DNA of 64,000 nucleotides from assembly GCA_051881695.1 (NCBI GenBank), contig JBJEQJ010000008.1:62001-126000 (forward strand). Reading direction: 5' to 3'. The notes under the pieces are model-generated. The model was not told the origin of the DNA and searched no databases. It saw only the letters and a list, made by a program, of their open reading frames with translations. The position numbers and the translations under genes were made by a program. This document shows positions 27,329 to 35,315 of this stretch, one piece after another. The DNA comes from CAYJFG01 sp051881695. GTDB lineage: Bacteria; Bacillota; Clostridia; Oscillospirales; Acutalibacteraceae. How positions within the stretch are numbered: position 1 is the first letter of the stretch; every line of letters begins with the position of its first letter.

Positions 27329-28564
27329 TTATTTTGAAAATCTTCTGCCCGAGTGTTTAACAACTGCGCCGTAAAGCTCAAGCTCGGTAAGCGCCGTAAG
27401 CAGTCTGCTTACGGAAAGCTCTGTTTTCAGCGCAAGCTCGTCTGTGTGAATAGGTATTTCCGATAAAGCAAAAAACACCTTTTTTGCATCGTCGGAAATA
27501 TCCTCTGGCAATGTTATATTATCTCTTTCTTTTGATGATTTATTTTTCTCTTCCGTTTTTTTACTGTTATTCGTCCTTGTGCCGCGGGCTTTTCCGGTGT
27601 TCTTTTTACCGTTTTTCAAAACAACCGGCACGCTGTCTATTGCCTGTTCAAAATCCTTGGAACACTCCGTATTTTCTAAAGCCGTAACATATCTGCCCTC
27701 GTATTCCTCAAGTACATCCTGAACAGAGGTTGTAAATTTTGCTCCCTGCTTTATAAGCTCGTTTGTGCCGGACTGTGTGCTTAAAGTAATATCTCCCGGA
27801 ACGGCAAAAACATCTCTGCCCTGCTCCAAAGCTAAATCTGCCGTAATAAGCGATCCGCTTTTCTGCCCCGCTTCCACAACTATTACTCCGCTTGAAAGTC
27901 CGGATATAATTCTGTTTCTCATTGGAAAATGGCGTGCAAGCGGCGGAGTATTCGGAGGGTATTCCGACACAAGCGCACCGTCGTTTACTATTAAATTTCT
28001 CATATGGGCGTTTTCCGCAAGGTAGTCATAATTAATTCCGCAGCCAAGCACGCAGACAGTAGTACCGCCGGACTGCAAAACCCCTCTGTGCGCAGCACAG
28101 TCAATGCCGAGCGCACCTCCGCTTACGACAACAACGCCGTGCTGAGAAAGGCTTGAGGCAAATGAAAACGCAGTTGTGACCCCTTGTCTTGAAGCTGTAC
28201 GAGTACCCACAATTGCAATGGCAAGGGTGCTGTCAAAATCAGGCAGGTTGCCTCTTACATATAAAACTGCCGGAGGGTTGTAAATTTCTTTAAGGCAGCT
28301 TGGGTACTGCTCGTCTTCAAACGTAAGTATATTGTAATTCAAAGTACGGCATTGGTCAATAATATTATATGACTGCTCCAGGGAAGTATCACTGAGTCTT
28401 TCAAGTTCTCTGTTTGTAAAACAGCCCAGCATACGCTTTGACTGCAAATCCTCTTCATAAAAGCTCTTTGCGCCGTTATAAAACTTCATAACAGTTCTAA
28501 GCTTTGGGTTGCCAAAGCCGAGCACTTGCTGAAGCCATATGTAATAAACGGTGTTTTCATTCAT
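27329..28564 (-). CDS. dprA: DNA-processing protein DprA/Smf
   Basis: Loads RecA onto incoming single-stranded DNA during transformation; also kept in non-competent bacteria. The 411-residue protein has an N-terminal helical (SAM-like) segment, a Rossmann core with AIVGTRTASRQG, VSGGALGIDCAAHRG and LGCGINYDY, then EYPPNTPPLARHFPMRNRIISGLS. A Lys/Thr-rich linker (about residues 300-340) leads to a C-terminal winged-helix domain. No com operon is in the window, so competence cannot be inferred. Confidence 0.95.
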   Translation of the reverse strand: MNENTVYYIWLQQVLGFGNPKLRTVMKFYNGAKSFYEEDLQSKRMLGCFTNRELERLSDTSLEQSYNIIDQCRTLNYNILTFEDEQYPSCLKEIYNPPAVLYVRGNLPDFDSTLAIAIVGTRTASRQGVTTAFSFASSLSQHGVVVVSGGALGIDCAAHRGVLQSGGTTVCVLGCGINYDYLAENAHMRNLIVNDGALVSEYPPNTPPLARHFPMRNRIISGLSSGVIVVEAGQKSGSLITADLALEQGRDVFAVPGDITLSTQSGTNELIKQGAKFTTSVQDVLEEYEGRYVTALENTECSKDFEQAIDSVPVVLKNGKKNTGKARGTRTNNSKKTEEKNKSSKERDNITLPEDISDDAKKVFFALSEIPIHTDELALKTELSVSRLLTALTELELYGAVVKHSGRRFSK

Positions 28565-28616
28565 AAACAGTCAATCCTTTTGCTTTTCTCAAATGTCAGG
28601 GTAATACAATTCTTTA

Positions 28617-29411
28617 TCAGACTTTTCCGCCCCTGAGCATTTCCCACATTATTATTGAAGCCGCCGCGCCTGCGTTTAAAGACTCTGCCCGTGAAAGCAT
28701 AGGAATTGTAACCTTGCCTGTGCATACGGACATTGTATTATCTGTAAGTCCGTTTCCCTCGTTGCCAATTAACACTACGGCTGTGTCAAGCTTACTAAAA
28801 TCAATATCCGTAATTTTCGCTGCCGATTTATCAGGCGTTGAGGCAAAGCAGGAAGCTCCGCTTTGTGTAAGTTCTTTTATATAATCCGTAAAATTATTTT
28901 CTATTACAAACGGAATGCGAAATGCCGCACCCATACTTCCCCGCAAAACCTTTGGGCTGTAAATGTCACAGCAGTCGTTTGACAAAATCATCCCGTCAAT
29001 ACCGAGCGCCTCTGCTGTTCGGATAACTGTTCCCAAATTTGACGGATCCTGAATATTCTCCAGCGCTATAAATTTACCCTTTTGCGGAAGAGTTGCATTT
29101 TCACGCATTTTACATACGCACATAATACCCTGCGGAGATTTGGTGTCTGACACAGACTTAAACAGGCTGTCAGACACAAGGCAAGCCTCGTCAGCCGCTT
29201 TTGTTAATGCAGAAACAAGCTCTGTGTGTTTGTTGTATGCCGTATCGCTTGCAACAACGGTTTTAATTTTCACTTTGCTTATTAACGCGTCCTCGCAAAG
29301 ACGTACTCCCTCTATAACATACACAGCCTGCTCACGCCTGAAGCCTGCGCTTTTTAAAAGCTTTTGTATGTTTTTAATTACTTGATTATCCCTGCTTTTT
29401 ATGCTTTTCAT
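28617..29411 (-). CDS. TrmH/SpoU-family rRNA 2'-O-methyltransferase
   Basis: A 264-residue SPOUT methyltransferase. An N-terminal substrate-binding domain (KSIKSRDNQVIKNIQKL...YVIEGVRLCEDAL) precedes the knotted SAM domain: NIQDPSNLGTVIRTAEALG (motif 1), VLIGNEGNGL (motif 2) and IPMLSRAESLNAGAAASI (motif 3). The exact rRNA or tRNA nucleotide is unknown. In many Firmicutes this type of gene lies beside pheST or infC-rplT. It follows the rplT terminator. Confidence 0.92.
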   Translation of the reverse strand: MKSIKSRDNQVIKNIQKLLKSAGFRREQAVYVIEGVRLCEDALISKVKIKTVVASDTAYNKHTELVSALTKAADEACLVSDSLFKSVSDTKSPQGIMCVCKMRENATLPQKGKFIALENIQDPSNLGTVIRTAEALGIDGMILSNDCCDIYSPKVLRGSMGAAFRIPFVIENNFTDYIKELTQSGASCFASTPDKSAAKITDIDFSKLDTAVVLIGNEGNGLTDNTMSVCTGKVTIPMLSRAESLNAGAAASIIMWEMLRGGKV

Positions 29412-29460
29412 TCAGGCGCTGAATCTCCTCTCCCTGCGTAAAAAATAAGGCTTGTAATTA

Positions 29461-29496
29461 CGAAAATAGCGTTTGGGATATAAAACTCCCAAACGC
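29461..29496 (-). terminator. Rho-independent terminator of infC-rpmI-rplT
   Basis: Minus-strand GCGTTTGGGA and TCCCAAACGC arms (10 bp perfect stem) followed by TATTTTCG, 15 bp after the rplT stop. Confidence 0.85.
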
Positions 29497-29511
29497 AATT
29501 TTAATTTTTTA

Positions 29512-29862
29512 TTAGGCGTTTTTAGTCTGCTCAACAAGCTTTGTAAATGCAGCAGGGTCAGAAATTGCAATCTCTGAAAGCATTTTTCTGTTTAATGTAA
29601 TTCCTGCCTTTTTAAGACCGTTCATAAATGTTGAGTAGTTTGTGCCGTTCATTTTGCAGGCTGCTGAAATACGGGTAATCCACAGACGGCGGAAATCTCT
29701 CTTTCTCTGCTTACGTCCGATGTATGCGTAGTTACCGCTTTTCATAACGGCTTGTTTAGCCATTTTAAAGTGCTTGCTCTTTGCTCCCCAATAGCCCTTA
29801 GCGAGCTTTAAAGTCTTTTTTCTTCTCTTGCGAGTCATCATCGCACCTTTTACACGTGCCAT
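29512..29862 (-). CDS. rplT: 50S ribosomal protein L20
   Basis: A 116-residue, highly basic ribosomal protein, needed early in 50S assembly. It begins MARVKGAMMTRKRRKKTLKLAKGY and contains the conserved GRKQRKRDFRRLWITRI. L20 represses its own operon by binding the infC leader in Bacillus; a leader of this kind lies upstream of infC here. Last gene of infC-rpmI-rplT. Confidence 0.98.
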   Translation of the reverse strand: MARVKGAMMTRKRRKKTLKLAKGYWGAKSKHFKMAKQAVMKSGNYAYIGRKQRKRDFRRLWITRISAACKMNGTNYSTFMNGLKKAGITLNRKMLSEIAISDPAAFTKLVEQTKNA

Positions 29863-29917
29863 TTTATCTTACCTCCGTTTAATTGGTTAATTTGTTAAGT
29901 TGATGTGCAAATAAAAA

Positions 29918-30115
29918 TTATTTGTAAGGAATAAGTCTTTTTACCTGTGCTACATTTGTCTTGTCGGCAGTAGTAGTTTGTCTTAAACCTCTTTTACGCT
30001 TAGTAGTCTTTTTGTTGAGTATGTGGCGTTTATTTGCGTGAGCACGTATAACCTTACCGTTTTTAGAAAGCTTAAAGCGTTTTTTTGCACCACTGTGTGT
30101 TTTAATCTTTGGCAT
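29918..30115 (-). CDS. rpmI: 50S ribosomal protein L35
   Basis: A 65-residue basic protein, MPKIKTHSGAKKRFKLSKNGK followed by KRHILNKKTTKRKRGLR, the standard L35 sequence. It lies between infC and rplT with gaps of 23 and 55 bp. Confidence 0.98.
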   Translation of the reverse strand: MPKIKTHSGAKKRFKLSKNGKVIRAHANKRHILNKKTTKRKRGLRQTTTADKTNVAQVKRLIPYK

Positions 30116-30138
30116 AATATTTAGTCCTCCTTGAAAGT

Positions 30139-30657
30139 TTACTTAGTAGGCTTTGGAGCCAGGAACATAAGCATATTACGTCCTTCGAGCTTTGCAGGCT
30201 TTTCAACATTGGCTTGCTCTGCACAGGCTTCGGCAAATTTTCTCATAATTTCATAGCCTAATTCAGGATGTCCCATCTCTCTGCCTCTAAAGCGGATAGA
30301 TACCTTAACCTTATCACCGTTTTTAATGAATTTTAACGCATGATTAAGCTTTGTGTTAAAGTCGTGAGTATCAATATTCAAAGATAATCTTATCTCTTTT
30401 ATTTCAACTACACGCTGATTTTTACGGGCTTCCTTTTCTCTTTTGGCCTGTTCAAAACGATATTTACCGTAGTCCATTATTTTGCAAACCGGCGGCTTTG
30501 CCTGCGGAGCAATCTTTACAAGATCCAAATTCTGCGCAGCTGCCATATCGAGCGCCTTGGACGCCGGCATTATGCCAAGCTGAGAGCCGTCGTTGCCGAT
30601 AACCCTGATTTCTTTGTCTCGAATTTCGTCGTTAATCTGTAGTTCCTTGTTGCTAAT
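30139..30657 (-). CDS. infC: translation initiation factor IF-3 (AUU start)
   Basis: IF-3 keeps 30S subunits free and discriminates against wrong start codons. The 172-residue protein starts at ATT 30657 (M/I-SNKELQINDEIR), seven bases after GGAGGTG, with no ATG possible at the right distance. An AUU start is the classic device by which IF-3 limits its own synthesis. N-domain (INDEIRDKEIRVI) and C-domain (VVEIKEIRLSLNIDTHDFNTK...VSIRFRGREMGH) are both complete. The ATG-like longer frame to 30720 runs through the attenuator hairpin and is not real. Confidence 0.97.
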   Translation of the reverse strand: MSNKELQINDEIRDKEIRVIGNDGSQLGIMPASKALDMAAAQNLDLVKIAPQAKPPVCKIMDYGKYRFEQAKREKEARKNQRVVEIKEIRLSLNIDTHDFNTKLNHALKFIKNGDKVKVSIRFRGREMGHPELGYEIMRKFAEACAEQANVEKPAKLEGRNMLMFLAPKPTK

Positions 30658-30826
30658 GTTGAAGCACCTCCAAAATAAATTGCAAATAAAAATGCGGACA
30701 GAATACTCAGTCCGCAGCAATACGCAAAATTATCCACAGATGCACTGTAAGGGAATAATTAAGTAAGTATTGACCCATGCAGACAAAACCCCATAGGTGA
30801 AAGCATTTCTGCCTTGCTTTATTTTA
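30658..30826 (-). promoter_or_regulatory. structured leader of infC-rpmI-rplT (probable L20-type leader)
   Basis: About 170 bases of untranslated RNA between the promoter and the infC ribosome site, ending in an intrinsic terminator. Upstream of that is a possible helix GCAGA...TCTGC around 30780-30810. In Firmicutes the same operon is controlled by L20 binding to such a leader, which causes premature termination. Position and architecture support this call; the L20-binding fold itself I did not verify. Confidence 0.7.
30684..30715 (-). terminator. attenuator in the infC leader
   Basis: Minus-strand GCGGAC-10-base loop-GTCCGC followed by ATTTTTATTT, 15-30 bases before the infC ribosome-binding site. 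It must be read through to express the operon. Confidence 0.85.
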
Positions 30827-30833
30827 CCGATAT

Positions 30834-30862
30834 ATAATACCAGATATAAATCCCCGTGTCAA
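30834..30862 (-). promoter_or_regulatory. sigma-A promoter for infC-rpmI-rplT
   Basis: Minus strand TTGACA (30857-30862), 17 bp, TATTAT (30834-30839), about 180 bp before the infC start. Confidence 0.88.
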
Positions 30863-31020
30863 CTGTTTTTTCGTAATTTTTTGTTTTAACACTGAAAAGC
30901 CCTTGTCTGCAAATAAAAAAACAGTGCCGGACAAAAAATCCCATATTTATTCTGTTTTCAAGCGGTGAAATATTATTATCTGCACAGTCATATTAAAATA
31001 CAGCGCACGCAAAATACCGC

Positions 31021-31049
31021 TTTACATTTTAAAGCGCATAAACTATAAT
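31021..31049 (+). promoter_or_regulatory. sigma-A promoter for prfB
   Basis: TTTACA (31021-31026), 17 bp, TATAAT (31044-31049), about 43 bp before the prfB start. Confidence 0.75.
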
Positions 31050-31092
31050 ATGATGTAGAAAATTTACAACAACTTTTTTAAAGGATGATACA

Positions 31093-32217
31093 ATGATACA
31101 GTTTGAGGAATTACGGCTTGAGCTTGAAAGACTGCATCCCGATATTGAGGATCTGGCAGACGCTTTGGGTCTTAAGGCTATGGAGTCCGAGATTGAACAG
31201 CTTGAACACAGAGCCGCCGAGCCGGGATTTTGGGATAATATGGAAAATTCTCAAAAAATATTACAGCGTACAAGCGCGCTTAAGGGAAAGGTAGAAAGCT
31301 ACGAAAAGCTCGCCGCCTCTTACGAGGATACTTTAGCGCTTATTGAGCTTGCCGATGAAGAGGAGGATTTATCTCTTCTTGAGGAAGCACAAAGCGAGGT
31401 AAACAAGGTTAAAAGCGATTTGGAAGCACAGCGCCTTTCTACACTTCTTACGGGAGAGTATGACCAAAACAACGCTATTTTAACCTTTCACGCCGGCTCC
31501 GGCGGTACCGAGGCTCAGGACTGGGCGGAAATGCTCTACAGGATGTACAACCGTTGGGCAGAAAGACACAGCTTTAAGGTTAAGCTGCTTGACTATTTAG
31601 ACGGCGAAGAGGCAGGACTTAAAAGCGCCGTTATACTTGTTGAGGGCGAAAATGCCTACGGCTATTTAAAAAGCGAGGCAGGAGTACACAGACTTGTAAG
31701 AGTTTCTCCGTTTGACGCGTCAGGCAGACGGCACACCTCGTTTGCCTCCCTTGAGGTTATGCCAGAAATTGATGATAATATTGAGGTTGAAATAAGTCCT
31801 GAGGATATTAAGATGGATGTGTACCGTGCAAGCGGCGCAGGAGGACAGAAGGTAAACAAGACCTCCTCAGCCGTAAGACTTACACATATACCGACAGGTA
31901 TAGTGGTAGCCTGTCAGGTAGAAAGAAGCCAGCACCAGAACAGAGAGGTAGCTATGAAGATGCTTATGTCTAAGCTGGTTGAAATTAAAGAGAGAGAGCA
32001 TCTTGACAAAATTGAGGATATTAAGGGCGTTCAAAAGGAAATAACATGGGGAAGTCAGATACGCTCGTATGTATTTATGCCGTACACACTTGCAAAGGAC
32101 CACCGCACAGGGTTTGAATCGAGCAATATAAACGCCGTTATGGACGGCGATATTGACGGCTTTATTAATGCATATTTAAAGGCACAAAGCCAAAACGCAC
32201 TTGAAAACAACGAATAA
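31093..32217 (+). CDS. prfB: peptide chain release factor 2
   Basis: RF2 terminates translation at UGA and UAA. The 374-residue protein has the SPF codon-recognition motif in RVSPFDASGRRHTSF (about residue 207) and the peptidyl-hydrolysis GGQ in SGAGGQKVNKTSS (about 255). Unlike many bacterial prfB genes the frame is continuous: the region around residues 20-30 (ADALGLKAMES) holds no in-frame TGA, so the usual programmed +1 frameshift is absent. ATG start with AAAGGATG upstream. Confidence 0.98.
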   Translation: MIQFEELRLELERLHPDIEDLADALGLKAMESEIEQLEHRAAEPGFWDNMENSQKILQRTSALKGKVESYEKLAASYEDTLALIELADEEEDLSLLEEAQSEVNKVKSDLEAQRLSTLLTGEYDQNNAILTFHAGSGGTEAQDWAEMLYRMYNRWAERHSFKVKLLDYLDGEEAGLKSAVILVEGENAYGYLKSEAGVHRLVRVSPFDASGRRHTSFASLEVMPEIDDNIEVEISPEDIKMDVYRASGAGGQKVNKTSSAVRLTHIPTGIVVACQVERSQHQNREVAMKMLMSKLVEIKEREHLDKIEDIKGVQKEITWGSQIRSYVFMPYTLAKDHRTGFESSNINAVMDGDIDGFINAYLKAQSQNALENNE

Positions 32218-32252
32218 TACAGAAGCTTTAAAGCTGTATAACAGCAAAATTC

Positions 32253-32300
32253 ACCCCGGCAACGGATAAATTTTTCCGCCGCCGGGGTATTTGTTTTGTA
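32253..32300 (+). terminator. Rho-independent terminator of prfB
   Basis: ACCCCGGC and GCCGGGGT arms with a 20-base partly paired loop, followed by ATTTGTTTTGTATTTTTATT. The first MITE copy begins within ten bases of its end. Confidence 0.88.
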
Positions 32301-32306
32301 TTTTTA

Positions 32307-32486
32307 TTAAGGAAACAGTGAATAAATCGTTTGTGCATATTGCGCCGTCAGATTTTTCGTTTGATTGTACAAATAAACCGCAGTAATGCTGGCGCATTAC
32401 GAGGATTTTTTGGACAAATCGGCGGAAAATATGCAAGCAAGATGTGCAAACAGTTTTTTAGCGTGCTTTATTCAGTGGTTCCTTAA
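32307..32486 (+). mobile_element. foldback MITE, copy 1
   Basis: A 180-bp non-coding element bounded by TTAAGGAA and TTCCTTAA. Imperfect terminal inverted repeats of about 22 bp pair the start with the reverse complement of the end. A central palindrome GTAATGC-tggc-GCATTAC marks the fold axis, and further partial complementarity (GCATATT...) suggests nearly the whole element folds back on itself. It differs from copies 2 and 3 at a few bases near both ends. It lies between prfB and the 3' end of galU. No transposase is encoded, so it would need one in trans. Confidence 0.85.
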
Positions 32487-32496
32487 TTACTATGTG

Positions 32497-33369
32497 TCAG
32501 TCAAGCTCCGCAGCTATCTGCTTTAAATACTCCTTAAAGCCGTCCTTAATCTGCGGATGCTGTAAGCCTACCTCAACCGCCGCCTTTAAAATTCCCAGCT
32601 TATTGCCCATATCGTAACGCTTGCCTGTAAAATCAACCGCCGCTATGCCTGTGGTTACGGCAAGTTCGCGCATAGCGTCTGTAAGCTGAATTTCTCCGCC
32701 CACACCGGGTTTTGTCCTGTCGATAATGTCGAAAATTTCCGGCGGTAGAACACAGCGCCCTAAAATTGAGTAGAGCGATAAAACGTGGTCTTTGTCAGGC
32801 TTTTCAACCATATCGGTACATTTAAACACATTATCGTGCAGGTTTTCAACCTTAAGCGAGCTGTACTTATGTATTTCTTCTTCCTTCACTTTTTTAATGC
32901 CCAAAACGCCCAAGCCTGTTTCTTCATACGCTCTTATAAGCTGTCCGCAGGCAGGGTCCTCTCCGATAATAACGTCATCGCCGTACAGAACGGCAAACGG
33001 TTCGTTCCCCACAAAGGAACGCGCCTTGCTTATTGCGTGACCTAAACCCTTTGTTTCCTTTTGGCGCACAAAGAAAATATTTGCAAGATGGGTAATATTC
33101 GTAATTTCCTTAAGCACATCATCTCTGCCGCTTCGCTCAAGAGCCGCCTCAAGCTCCGGCACTCTGTCAAAATGGTCCTCAATAAGACCCTTTCCCCTGT
33201 TTGTTATAATAAGTATATCTGTTATCCCGGATCTTACTGCCTCCTCAACAATATACTGAATTGCAGGCTTGTCAACAATAGGAATCATTTCCTTAGGCAT
33301 AGATTTTGTTGCCGGCAATACTCTTGTTCCAAGTCCTGCCGCAGGAATTACAGCCTTCGTTACTTTCAT
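32497..33369 (-). CDS. galU: UTP-glucose-1-phosphate uridylyltransferase
   Basis: Makes UDP-glucose for glycolipids, wall polymers and capsule. The 290-residue protein opens with the nucleotidyltransferase signature AVIPAAGLGTRVLPATKSMPKEM, then VDKPAIQYIVEEA, GLGHAISKARSFVG and the Lys-containing VEKPDKDHVLS. ATG start with AAGGAG. MITE copies lie on both sides; everything upstream to the next gene is MITE sequence, so its promoter must lie in or beyond them. Confidence 0.97.
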   Translation of the reverse strand: MKVTKAVIPAAGLGTRVLPATKSMPKEMIPIVDKPAIQYIVEEAVRSGITDILIITNRGKGLIEDHFDRVPELEAALERSGRDDVLKEITNITHLANIFFVRQKETKGLGHAISKARSFVGNEPFAVLYGDDVIIGEDPACGQLIRAYEETGLGVLGIKKVKEEEIHKYSSLKVENLHDNVFKCTDMVEKPDKDHVLSLYSILGRCVLPPEIFDIIDRTKPGVGGEIQLTDAMRELAVTTGIAAVDFTGKRYDMGNKLGILKAAVEVGLQHPQIKDGFKEYLKQIAAELD

Positions 33370-33401
33370 TACTATTCTCCTTTCAGGTTAATTCTTCGTT
33401 T

Positions 33402-33580
33402 TTAAGGAAACACTGATTAAATTGTTTGTGCATATTGCGCCGTCAGATTTTTCGTTTGATTGTACAAATAAACCGCAGTAATGCTGGCGCATTACGAGGA
33501 TTTTTTGGACAAATCGGCGGAAAATATGCAAGCAAGATGTGCAAACAGCTTTTAGCGTAATTTATTCAGTGGTTCCTTAA
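33402..33580 (+). mobile_element. foldback MITE, copy 2
   Basis: A 179-bp copy of the same element, same orientation as copy 1, with TTAAGGAA/TTCCTTAA ends and the central GTAATGC/GCATTAC palindrome. Its last TTAA is also the first TTAA of copy 3, as if one element inserted at the TTAA flanking the other. It begins 32 bp upstream of the galU start codon. Confidence 0.86.
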
Positions 33581-33755
33581 GGAAACACTGATTAAATTGT
33601 TTGTGCATATTGCGCCGTCAGATTTTTCGTTTGATTGTACAAATAAACCGCAGTAATGCTGGCGCATTACGAGGATTTTTTGGACAAATCGGCGGAAAAT
33701 ATGCAAGCAAGATGTGCAAACAGCTTTTAGCGTAATTTATTCAGTGGTTCCTTAA
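33577..33755 (+). mobile_element. foldback MITE, copy 3 (tandem with copy 2)
   Basis: A 179-bp copy that by eye is identical to copy 2 and joined to it through a shared TTAA (CCTTAAGG at the junction). It ends 10 bp from the stop codon of the DUF2628 gene. Identity of copies 2 and 3 points to recent insertion or duplication. Confidence 0.86.
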
Positions 33756-33765
33756 TTATCGGTCT

Positions 33766-34731
33766 TTACATAAATTGAATATACAGCTTTGCTGCATTAA
33801 GAACAACATAGCATATTGCAATAACAATCGGCACTTTATTATTTATACCGCCCAGCTCAGACAGAATAACAGTGGCTTTTTTTTCGTCCTTCTCCTCGGC
33901 TTTTACCCTTTTAACCTTTTGCTTACAGCGCTTGTAATACATTCTGTTACCCATAACGCCTGCGATTATCATAAATACAAACTTGACAAACTGCATAATC
34001 GTCGGAATTATATAGACAATCATTTGCTCCACAGACAACCCTAATACTGCCTGATAAAGCTCATTATACGAATATCTGGACCCCAGCTTTGCTAAGAGTG
34101 CAGACTGAATCTCCAGCGACTGCGGAAGGAAGAAGAGTGAAATTAAGGTTGCAGCAAAATATACCGCTGTAAAGAAAACTCCCAATCCATACATTTTACG
34201 GTACAGCATCCAAGCTCCGGAAAAGAAAAAGGCGGCAAAGTTGAATTTGCTTAAATCTAACCTCTTAATCCTTGTAAATATATTCAGATAATAAAACGCA
34301 TTTACCTTTACAACGGCGGTAAGGTCATCGCGCGTTACGTTTTCGTCAAAATTTTGCTCCGGCTTTGTAGCTAACATAGGGTCAAACGGAAAACCCGGAA
34401 AGTTGCTGCTGCCGGGGCCGAAGCCCGTGTTTCTTTCTCTGTATGCTCTTTCAAGAGGATGTCCGCAAACCCTGCAAAAAAGAAGCTCCGGGTCGTTTTT
34501 ACTCCTGCACACCGTACAAACAACATAAGGCTTGTCCTCGTCGTCGGCCTTGCTTTCGCTGTCTTTTTTCCACTCAAAGCCCTCCGTATGCTTTGAAACA
34601 TTTGCACAGCGTCCTTCAATTTCATAACATTCTCTGTGGTGCGGTGTGCCGCAGTCCGGGCATACAACAACATCATCGCTGTCCTCAAACTCAAGTCCGC
34701 ACACAGGGCATTTAACGCCTTTATAATCCAT
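33766..34731 (-). CDS. RING-like/zinc-ribbon DUF2628 membrane protein
   Basis: A 321-residue protein of unknown role. The N-terminus is a prokaryotic RING-type zinc module: CPVCGLEF, CPDCGTPHHRECYE and C at about residue 42, matching a C2-CH-C2 spacing. A second ribbon CTVCRSKND...CRVCGHPL follows (about 72-95). A linker leads to a DUF2628-like domain with an aromatic stretch (FFFSGAWMLYRKMYGLG) and about four membrane segments between residues 165 and 320. Bacterial RING-like folds are not proof of ubiquitin-ligase activity. It has its own promoter. Confidence 0.78.
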   Translation of the reverse strand: MDYKGVKCPVCGLEFEDSDDVVVCPDCGTPHHRECYEIEGRCANVSKHTEGFEWKKDSESKADDEDKPYVVCTVCRSKNDPELLFCRVCGHPLERAYRERNTGFGPGSSNFPGFPFDPMLATKPEQNFDENVTRDDLTAVVKVNAFYYLNIFTRIKRLDLSKFNFAAFFFSGAWMLYRKMYGLGVFFTAVYFAATLISLFFLPQSLEIQSALLAKLGSRYSYNELYQAVLGLSVEQMIVYIIPTIMQFVKFVFMIIAGVMGNRMYYKRCKQKVKRVKAEEKDEKKATVILSELGGINNKVPIVIAICYVVLNAAKLYIQFM

Positions 34732-34793
34732 TATTTTCCTCTTTTCTCTTTTATAAACATATAGCTATGCATTTTTCTTTATTCTTTTTTGTT

Positions 34794-34822
34794 ATTATAA
34801 CAAAAGGAAAGATTTTATGCAA
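34794..34822 (-). promoter_or_regulatory. sigma-A promoter for the RING-like/DUF2628 gene
   Basis: Minus strand TTGCAT (34817-34822), 17 bp, TATAAT (34794-34799). Confidence 0.7.
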
Positions 34823-34886
34823 CTATTTACCGATTATTGCGCAATAAATCACTAATTCAGGTTATATTATTTGCAGGAGTGATTTT

Positions 34887-35315
34887 ATGAATGAAAACAT
34901 ACAGCTTTTAAATTTTATTTTTCAGAATTCTCAGATGGGTATAGTATCCATTAAAGAGCTTTTACCTATTATTAAAGACGAAAAATTTTTGCAGCAGCTT
35001 AAAAAACAAATAGAGGAATATAATAAAATTAATACCTCAGCCAAAGAAATCCTCTCCCGGTTGGGATATGAAGAAAAGGGGTTAAGCTCATTTGAAAAAA
35101 TCCGCACTTATCTTATGATAGATATTCAAACTCTTACGGACAAAAGCAGCTCCCATATTGCCGAAATGCTGATAATCGGCAGTACAATGGGCGTTGTAAA
35201 GGCTATAAGAGATATACACAAATGCCCCGACGCCGACGGCGAGATTATAAAGCTGATGAAAGCTCTTTGCCAAACGGAAGAAAATAATATAGAAAATTTA
35301 AAGACGTTTTTATAG
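34887..35315 (+). CDS. small all-helical hypothetical protein (ferritin-like bundle?)
   Basis: A 142-residue protein I do not recognise with certainty. It has four predicted helices without a signal peptide or membrane segment (FIFQNSQMGIVSIKELLPI; FLQQLKKQIEEYNKI; KIRTYLMIDIQTLTDKS; GSTMGVVKAIRDIHK), resembling short ferritin-like or DUF2383-type bundles, but a full set of metal-binding Glu/His pairs is not evident. The start is ATG with AGGAGTG. Its 3' end overlaps the convergent hisJ-like gene by six bases. Confidence 0.62.
   Translation: MNENIQLLNFIFQNSQMGIVSIKELLPIIKDEKFLQQLKKQIEEYNKINTSAKEILSRLGYEEKGLSSFEKIRTYLMIDIQTLTDKSSSHIAEMLIIGSTMGVVKAIRDIHKCPDADGEIIKLMKALCQTEENNIENLKTFL

Noticed and set aside
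32251..32436. A 61-codon frame within MITE copy 1
   Set aside because: Runs over the terminator and MITE and is not conserved as a protein; the element is non-coding.
33402..33755. CRISPR array reading of the tandem repeats
   Set aside because: Unit is 179 bp with terminal inverted repeats, no spacers and no cas genes.
32307..33755. Composite transposon carrying galU
   Set aside because: MITE copies carry no transposase, galU is a typical housekeeping gene, and no outer target duplication was seen.
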